The notes under the pieces were generated by a model, which saw nothing but the letters and a program-made list of their open reading frames with translations, had not been told where the DNA came from and did not search any database. Positions 59,658 to 64,000 of a DNA stretch of 64,000 nt are shown here, in pieces. This stretch comes from Nocardioides sp. Root1257 (lineage in GTDB: Bacteria > Actinomycetota > Actinomycetes > Propionibacteriales > Nocardioidaceae): contig NZ_LMDV01000009.1 of NCBI RefSeq assembly GCF_001425175.1, positions 1 through 64,000 on the forward strand, in the 5' to 3' direction. The stretch's first letter is position 1; the number at the start of each line of letters is the position of its first letter. The translations under genes and the position numbers were made by a program.

Positions 59658-59673
59658 ATAGTGAGGAGCCGTC

Positions 59674-61098
59674 ATGACCACCGTCCACCACCCTCCCGTC
59701 CACGAGACGGGTTCCGATCCCTCCAGCCGGCGCTCCGGACTGGTCCTGCTGCTGCTCGCCACCGCCCAGCTGATGCTGGTCCTCGACGTGACGGTCGTGA
59801 ACGTCGCGCTCCCCGACATCGGCGCCGACCTCGGCCTGAGCCGCGCCGCCGTGCCGTGGGTGATGACGGCGTACACCCTGTGCTTCGGCGGCCTGATGCT
59901 CCTCGGCGGACGGCTGGCGGACCTGGTCGGAGCGCGACGCGTGCTGCTGAGCGGACTGGCCGTGTTCACGGGAGCCTCGCTGCTGTGCGGGCTCGCGGAC
60001 GGGCAGGGCGTGCTGCTGGCCGGGCGCTGCCTCCAGGGCATCGGCGCGGCCGCCCTCTCCCCCGCCGCCCTGTCGCTGGCGATCGCCTCGTCGTCGGGTG
60101 CGGCCCGGACCCGGGTCGTGGCCGTCTGGGGTGCGTTGAGCGGGACGGGTGCGGCGCTCGGGGTGCTGCTCGGTGGCGTGCTCACCTCGGCGTTCGGCTG
60201 GGAGTGGATCTTCTTCGTCAACGTGCCGATCGGCCTCGCGATCCTGGCGGTCCTGCCGCGACTGGTGGCCGCACCGCCGCGACCCGAGGTCCGCGAGCGG
60301 CTCGACCTGGCGGGCGCCGCGCTGGTCACCGGCGGCACGGCGTCCGCGATCTACGGTCTCGTGCACGCCGGCGGCAGCGGGTGGACCGACGCCCGGACCC
60401 TCGCCGCGCTCGGTCTCGCCTTCCTGCTGTGGGTCGCCTTCGCCGTCGTCGAGCGCGTCGTCACCGACCCGCTCCTCGAGATCGGGCTGCTGCGCCAGCG
60501 CACCGTCGCGGCCGGCTCCTTCCTGATGCTGGTCGCCACCGGCCTGATGGTCGGCGGGTTCTTCCTGGGCTCGTTCACGCTGCAGCGGGTGCACGGTGAG
60601 AGCGCCGTGCAGGTCGGGCTGTCCTTCCTGCCCGTCGCGGTCGCCGTCGTCGCGGGCGCCCACCTCGCCGGGCACCTGCTGACGCACGTCCCTGCTCGGG
60701 CGGTCGCGGCGACCGGGCTGGCCCTCGCCGCCGGAGGCAACGCCCTCACCGCGACGACCACCGGCGCCCCGGCGCTCGTCCTCGGGCTCAGCGTGGCGGC
60801 CCTCGGCATCGGCGCGACCTTCGTGACCGCCTTCGGGGTCGGCCTCGCGGACGCCGACCCGGCCGCGTCGGGCCTGCGGTCGGCCGTGGTGAGCACGTTC
60901 CACGAGCTGGGCGGCGCCTTCGGCGTCGCCATCCTGTCGAGCATCGCCGGCGCGGCACTGGTCGCGACGACACCCGGTGACTCGGCCTTCGTCGACGCCT
61001 ACGTGGTCGCGGCCGTCATCGCCGCGGTCGGCGCGGCGCTCGCGCTGCTCGTCGTACCCACCATCGACCGCGTGGAGGGACGGGTCGGCCGCCACTGA
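59674..61098 (+). CDS. DHA2-type MFS efflux transporter
   Basis: A 474-residue, 14-helix MFS pump. Motifs are LMLVLDVTVVNVALPDIGAD in helix 1, GGRLADLVGARRVLLSGLAV after helix 2, and GALSGTGAALGVLLGGVLTS (motif C type) in helix 5. This is the EmrB/QacA group that exports antiseptics and antibiotics by proton antiport. GTGAGGAG precedes the ATG. It is controlled by the divergent TetR gene and is followed by a clear intrinsic terminator. Confidence 0.89.
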   Translation: MTTVHHPPVHETGSDPSSRRSGLVLLLLATAQLMLVLDVTVVNVALPDIGADLGLSRAAVPWVMTAYTLCFGGLMLLGGRLADLVGARRVLLSGLAVFTGASLLCGLADGQGVLLAGRCLQGIGAAALSPAALSLAIASSSGAARTRVVAVWGALSGTGAALGVLLGGVLTSAFGWEWIFFVNVPIGLAILAVLPRLVAAPPRPEVRERLDLAGAALVTGGTASAIYGLVHAGGSGWTDARTLAALGLAFLLWVAFAVVERVVTDPLLEIGLLRQRTVAAGSFLMLVATGLMVGGFFLGSFTLQRVHGESAVQVGLSFLPVAVAVVAGAHLAGHLLTHVPARAVAATGLALAAGGNALTATTTGAPALVLGLSVAALGIGATFVTAFGVGLADADPAASGLRSAVVSTFHELGGAFGVAILSSIAGAALVATTPGDSAFVDAYVVAAVIAAVGAALALLVVPTIDRVEGRVGRH

Positions 61099-61126
61099 GT
61101 TCGCCGGCTGGGACAGCCAGCAACGG

Positions 61127-61159
61127 AACGGCCCTTCCGGACCTCCCCGAAGGGCCGTT
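61127..61159. terminator. intrinsic terminator of the DHA2 pump gene
   Basis: AACGGCCCTTC (61127-61137), 11 bases, GAAGGGCCGTT (61149-61159): an 11-bp perfect stem ending in TTT. It lies between convergent genes and may serve both. Confidence 0.75.
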
Positions 61160-61169
61160 TCGTGCCTGG

Positions 61170-61481
61170 CTACCCCGCCGGGGGGCCGACCGAGAGCACC
61201 CGGTCGAAGTGCTCGACGACCGGGAACGGCTCGTAGAAGTGGTGGAGCAGACGCCGCCACTCGTCGTACTGCGCAGAGCCGCGGAAGCCGACCGTGTGGT
61301 CCTCGAGGGTGTCCCACTCGACCAGGAGCAGGAACGTGCCGGGACGCTCCTGGCAGCGCGACAGGGTCAGCCCGCCGAAGCCCGGCATCGACGCGATGAT
61401 CTCCTTCGCCTCGGCGAAGGCCGCGACGAACTCGTCCTCGAGACCTGGCCGCACCGGGAGCAGGGCGTGCTCGAGGATCAT
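61170..61481 (-). CDS. ABM-type monooxygenase-like protein
   Basis: A 103-residue ferredoxin-like protein of the antibiotic biosynthesis monooxygenase group: MILEHALLPVRPGLEDEFVA, then LTLSRCQERPGTFLLLVEWD and YDEWRRLLHHFYEPFPVVEH. Some relatives oxidise quinones or degrade heme; this one has no assigned substrate. The ATG overlaps the upstream lipoprotein stop (ATGA), suggesting co-translation. It is not closely similar to the ABM gene at 7.6 kb. Confidence 0.8.
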   Translation of the reverse strand: MILEHALLPVRPGLEDEFVAAFAEAKEIIASMPGFGGLTLSRCQERPGTFLLLVEWDTLEDHTVGFRGSAQYDEWRRLLHHFYEPFPVVEHFDRVLSVGPPAG

Positions 61482-62179
61482 CCTTCGAGGTCGTCCAGGC
61501 TGATGACGTCGCCCTCGGGCGGCGCCGTGACGTCGAAGTCCTCGTCGAACTCGGAGAAGGTCACGCTGCCGGTGTCGTCGCCCTCGGTCTTCTCGATCTT
61601 GACGAGGTAGTGCGGCTCGTCGACCAGCACGTAGCCGGTGGAGAGACCGTCGTCGTCCTTCTGGTCGACCGGGACCGCGTCGTCGCCGTCGACCTCCACG
61701 ACCTCCTTGACGGAGTAGGTCTTGTCCTCGTCCCCGTCGCTGGAGATCAGCTCGTCGAGCAGGTCGTCGATGTCGCAGAACTCGCCGAAGGAGTCGTCGG
61801 AGCTCGACACCGCGACCCACTTGTCGCCCACCGCCGCGATGACCTGATCGGCGGAGTCGGGGGCGCTCGCCCGCCAGAAGGCCTCGTCAGGGCGGAACCA
61901 GACGTCACCGTCGACGCCGAGCAGCTCCGTCGTACCGCCGCCGACGCCGAGCGAGCCCGTGCAATCACCCTGGTCGTTGGTCTGCACGTCGATGGCGATC
62001 TCCTGCCCGTCGGTCGTGACGGTTCCGGCGACCTTGACCGCGTCGAGACCCTTCATGGCCTTCTTCGAGGCGTCCGCGATCTTCTGCCCCGACTGGTCGG
62101 TGAAGTCGTCACCACCACCGCAGGCGGTGAGCAGGGCGGCCATGCCGAGGCCGGCGGCGGCCAGTCCGATGCGTGTCAT
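61478..62179 (-). CDS. lipoprotein, LppX/LprG-like
   Basis: A 233-residue exported protein. The signal peptide ends in the lipobox LLTACGGGDD, with Cys at about residue 20. The mature part is acidic and strand-rich (IADASKKAMKGLDAVKVAGT, VTTDGQEIAIDVQTNDQGDC), the pattern of the LppX/LprG lipid-carrier fold of actinobacteria. A Ser/Asp-rich central part (VSSSDDSFGEFCDIDDLLDE) is present. GGGAGG lies before the ATG. Its role may be lipid transfer in the cell envelope, or only a structural analogue. Confidence 0.72.
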   Translation of the reverse strand: MTRIGLAAAGLGMAALLTACGGGDDFTDQSGQKIADASKKAMKGLDAVKVAGTVTTDGQEIAIDVQTNDQGDCTGSLGVGGGTTELLGVDGDVWFRPDEAFWRASAPDSADQVIAAVGDKWVAVSSSDDSFGEFCDIDDLLDELISSDGDEDKTYSVKEVVEVDGDDAVPVDQKDDDGLSTGYVLVDEPHYLVKIEKTEGDDTGSVTFSEFDEDFDVTAPPEGDVISLDDLEG

Positions 62180-62204
62180 GCGGGCCAGCCTCCCACGCCG
62201 CCGG

Positions 62205-62267
62205 GGTAGTCCCTGACGGAATGGCCCTCCCTGGGCGCGGCAGCCGACCGTTCCGTCAGGGACTACC
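62205..62267. terminator. 17-bp perfect inverted repeat after the sirtuin gene
   Basis: GGTAGTCCCTGACGGAA (62205-62221) and its exact complement (62251-62267) around a 29-base loop. The right arm overlaps the sirtuin stop. It separates the sirtuin gene from the lipoprotein gene; no T tract is seen. Confidence 0.55.
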
Positions 62268-62949
62268 TCAGCAGCTCGCGGACCCAGGCCGGGACGAGGG
62301 CGGAGGCGGGGCCGTGGCGCGCCTCGTCGAAGAGGTGGCTGCCGGCGCTGGGCTCGAGGTTGAGCTCGAGGGTGCGAGCGCCACCCGCGCGGGCGTGCTC
62401 GACGAAGCCGGCGGCGGGGTAGACGGCGCCGGAGGTGCCGATCGAGACGAAGAGGTCCGCCTCGTCCAGGGCGGCCACGATCCGGTCCATCTCGTACGGG
62501 ATCTCGCCGAACCACACCACGTCCGGCCGGAGCTCGCTGACGCCGCAGCGCGGGCACGGCGGGTAGTCGCCGAGCTCGCCCGTCCACGCGACCCGGGCGC
62601 CGCACCCGCGGCACAGCGCCGACTGCAGCTCCCCGTGCATGTGCAGGACCCGGCGCGAGCCACCGCGCTCGTGCAGGTCGTCGATGTTCTGGGTCACGAC
62701 GAGCAGGTCGTCGCCGAGGACGGACTCCAGCTCCGCGAGCGCCCGGTGCGCGTCGTTGGGCTCCACACCGGCGAGCGCCGCGCGACGGGCGTCGTAGAAG
62801 CGGTGCACGACCGAGGGCTGGTACTCGTACGCCTCCGGCGTCGCGACGTCCTCGACCCGGTGGCCCTCCCACAGCCCGTCGGCGTCGCGGAAGGTAGGTA
62901 CGCCGCTCTCAGCGGAGACCCCCGCGCCCGTCAGCACGACGACCCTCAT
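62263..62949 (-). CDS. cobB: NAD-dependent protein deacylase (sirtuin, CobB class III type)
   Basis: A 228-residue sirtuin. The NAD site is TGAGVSAESGVPTFRD, TQNIDDLHERGG follows, His105 (MHGEL) is the catalytic base, and zinc is held by Cys113, Cys116, Cys132 and Cys135. Tyr52 and Arg55 (FYDARR) are the pair that reads acidic acyl groups in SIRT5/CobB, so it may remove succinyl or malonyl as well as acetyl from lysines. Its ATG overlaps the methyltransferase gene stop. Cytosolic. Confidence 0.92.
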   Translation of the reverse strand: MRVVVLTGAGVSAESGVPTFRDADGLWEGHRVEDVATPEAYEYQPSVVHRFYDARRAALAGVEPNDAHRALAELESVLGDDLLVVTQNIDDLHERGGSRRVLHMHGELQSALCRGCGARVAWTGELGDYPPCPRCGVSELRPDVVWFGEIPYEMDRIVAALDEADLFVSIGTSGAVYPAAGFVEHARAGGARTLELNLEPSAGSHLFDEARHGPASALVPAWVRELLR

Positions 62950-63566
62950 CGGCGCGGCTCGGCGTACAGGGTGACGGCGTAGCCGTCGGCCGGGTCGAAC
63001 GCGTGCCCGTCCCACGTGCCGTAGCGCATCACCGCGTCGAGACCGAGCACGCCGAACGCCGCGTCGACGTCGGCCAGGGCGGTCGGCGGGCAGTCGCCGG
63101 GCAGGTGGCCGGCGTCGAGGCCGTAGCCGCACACGACGACCCCGCCGGGGGTGAGGTGGTGACCGAGCCGCTCGCAGGCGTCGAGGAGCGTGCCGGGCTC
63201 GAGCAGCGGGATGGTGTTGCCGGCGACCAGCACCAGGTCGAAAGTCTCACCGAGATCGAACGACGACAGGTCGCCGAGGCGCCAGTCCAGCTCGGGCGCA
63301 GCGGCTCGGGCCTGGGCCAGCATCGACTCGTCGACGTCGACCCCGACGACGTCGTACCCGAGCTCGGCGAGACGTACGCCGACCCGCCCGGTGCCGCATC
63401 CGGCATCCAGCACCCGCGCCGGTGGTGCGATCAGGTCCGCGACGAACGTCGCCTCACCGTGGATGTCCTGGCCACGCTCCGCCATCGACCGGAAGCGGTC
63501 GGCGTACGCGCGTGCGTAGTCGTCGCCCACGGTCTCGCGGGCGATCCGCTCCCACCGGCTGGTCAC
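62946..63566 (-). CDS. class I SAM-dependent methyltransferase
   Basis: A 206-residue methyltransferase. Motif I is VLDAGCGTGRVGVRLAELGY, the acidic VGVDVDESM binds the ribose, and DLVLVAGNTI is motif IV. The family is of the type that modifies small molecules. The GTG start overlaps the upstream gene stop (GTGA), and its own stop overlaps the sirtuin ATG. Three genes here (DUF697 protein, methyltransferase, sirtuin) therefore form one operon. The substrate is unknown. Confidence 0.83.
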   Translation of the reverse strand: MTSRWERIARETVGDDYARAYADRFRSMAERGQDIHGEATFVADLIAPPARVLDAGCGTGRVGVRLAELGYDVVGVDVDESMLAQARAAAPELDWRLGDLSSFDLGETFDLVLVAGNTIPLLEPGTLLDACERLGHHLTPGGVVVCGYGLDAGHLPGDCPPTALADVDAAFGVLGLDAVMRYGTWDGHAFDPADGYAVTLYAEPRR

Positions 63567-64000
63567 GACGAGATCTTGCGACGGGAGGCGCTGGTCTTGA
63601 ACTCCTCCATGAAGATCCGGTGCACCGTGTCACCGTCCAGCGCGCCACCGACCAGGCCCAGCTCGCCGCGGGCCAGCCGTTCGCACACCCGGATCCAGGC
63701 CTGTCCCATCGCATAGGTGAAGGTGCCGGCGACGGTCGCGCTGATCGGCGCGGCCACCGCCGTGCCTGCCCCGGGAACGAACTTGATCATGTTGGTGACC
63801 ACCGAGCGCCCGGCCGTCGTGGCGGCGGCCGTCGCGGCGATCGACGCAGCGGTCGAGCGCTCGACGGAGATCCCGTACGTGACCGCGATCGAGGCCATCA
63901 TTCCGATCTGGAGCGGGACGAGGATCGCCGCGTCGGAGAAGGGGATCGGGGAGGCTCCGGCGGCGGTGGCTGCTGTCGTCGCCGCCTTGACGGCCACCTC
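63563..64000 (-). CDS. DUF697/YcjF-type protein, C-terminal part
   Basis: At least 145 residues; the start lies beyond the right edge. The visible part has the DUF697 pattern: AAGASPIPFSDAAILVPLQI, MMASIAVTYGISVE, then VTNMIKFVPGAGTAVAAPIS and AGTFTYAMGQAWI. Two hydrophobic Gly/Ala-rich segments may enter the membrane. In many proteins this domain follows a small GTPase domain, so the missing part could be a GTPase. It is followed by the methyltransferase gene with a GTGA overlap. Confidence 0.75.
   Translation of the reverse strand, partial: EVAVKAATTAATAAGASPIPFSDAAILVPLQIGMMASIAVTYGISVERSTAASIAATAAATTAGRSVVTNMIKFVPGAGTAVAAPISATVAGTFTYAMGQAWIRVCERLARGELGLVGGALDGDTVHRIFMEEFKTSASRRKISS

Overview
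The window is about 70 percent or more GC, its genes are tightly packed with ATGA/GTGA stop-start overlaps, many starts are GTG, and several genes have a TANNNT box 6-7 bases before the start codon (leaderless transcripts). With the three-subunit transhydrogenase, the TreY/TreZ trehalose route and the actinobacterial small families, this points to a chromosomal segment of a Nocardioides-like actinomycete (Propionibacteriales); the genus is inference. No rRNA, tRNA or CRISPR array was seen. No gene-free stretch exceeds about 210 bases.

Layout. 1-1.4 kb: tail of an IS481-type transposase, a small I78-type inhibitor pair, an NTF2-like protein and a ClpX-type zinc-finger/HTH protein. 1.5-14.5 kb: a catabolic locus. 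A leftward eight-gene operon (ABM monooxygenase, FAH hydrolase, aldehyde dehydrogenase, VOC protein, SDR, extradiol dioxygenase, SDR, FAH hydrolase) diverges from a rightward set (RbsB/C/A-type ABC importer, alpha/beta hydrolase, FAD monooxygenase, BBE-type flavo-oxidase). Together these look like uptake, hydroxylation, meta ring cleavage and downstream processing of an aromatic compound. 14.5-24.8 kb: mixed genes, including a DinB-like protein, a secreted propeller protein, a glycosyltransferase, a LuxR regulator, an epimerase, a BLUF photoreceptor divergent from a phospholipase D, and two divergent LysR paralogues. 24.7-36.4 kb: carbohydrate/uronate region with GH43 and GH78 glycosidases, uronate isomerase, a fructuronate-reductase-like enzyme, a LarA-like gene broken by an in-frame TGA, an MFS exporter, an MBL hydrolase and cupins. 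36.4-50 kb: housekeeping and transport genes, namely a TPR protein, tadA with its partner, upp, a PolA-like polymerase, pntB-pntAB-pntAA, a RelA-like synthetase, thpR, a VIT1-like transporter, and two MFS pumps with an ArsR regulator.

50.2-59 kb holds glgX-treY-treZ, which makes trehalose from glycogen. It is split by the most interesting object in the window, a roughly 2.6-kb low-GC islet at the 5' end of treY. The islet is bounded by a perfect 53-bp direct repeat (52390-52442 and 55002-55054). It carries a HipA-like kinase, a HipA-N-like/HIRAN fusion protein and a convergent DEDDy (RNase D-like) exonuclease, but no integrase. It leaves a 44-codon treY remnant on the left and gives treY a new ribosome-binding site and start on the right. 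This looks like a split HipA-type toxin or defence module on a treY-targeting mobile unit.

59-64 kb: a TetR/DHA2 efflux pair with two clear operators, an ABM protein, a lipoprotein, a sirtuin, a methyltransferase and the end of a DUF697 protein. Recurring non-coding structures include three copies of a dispersed palindromic element (3.1, 23.7, 35.4 kb), an 82-bp tandem hairpin repeat (48.5 kb) and several long perfect inverted repeats at gene 3' ends.
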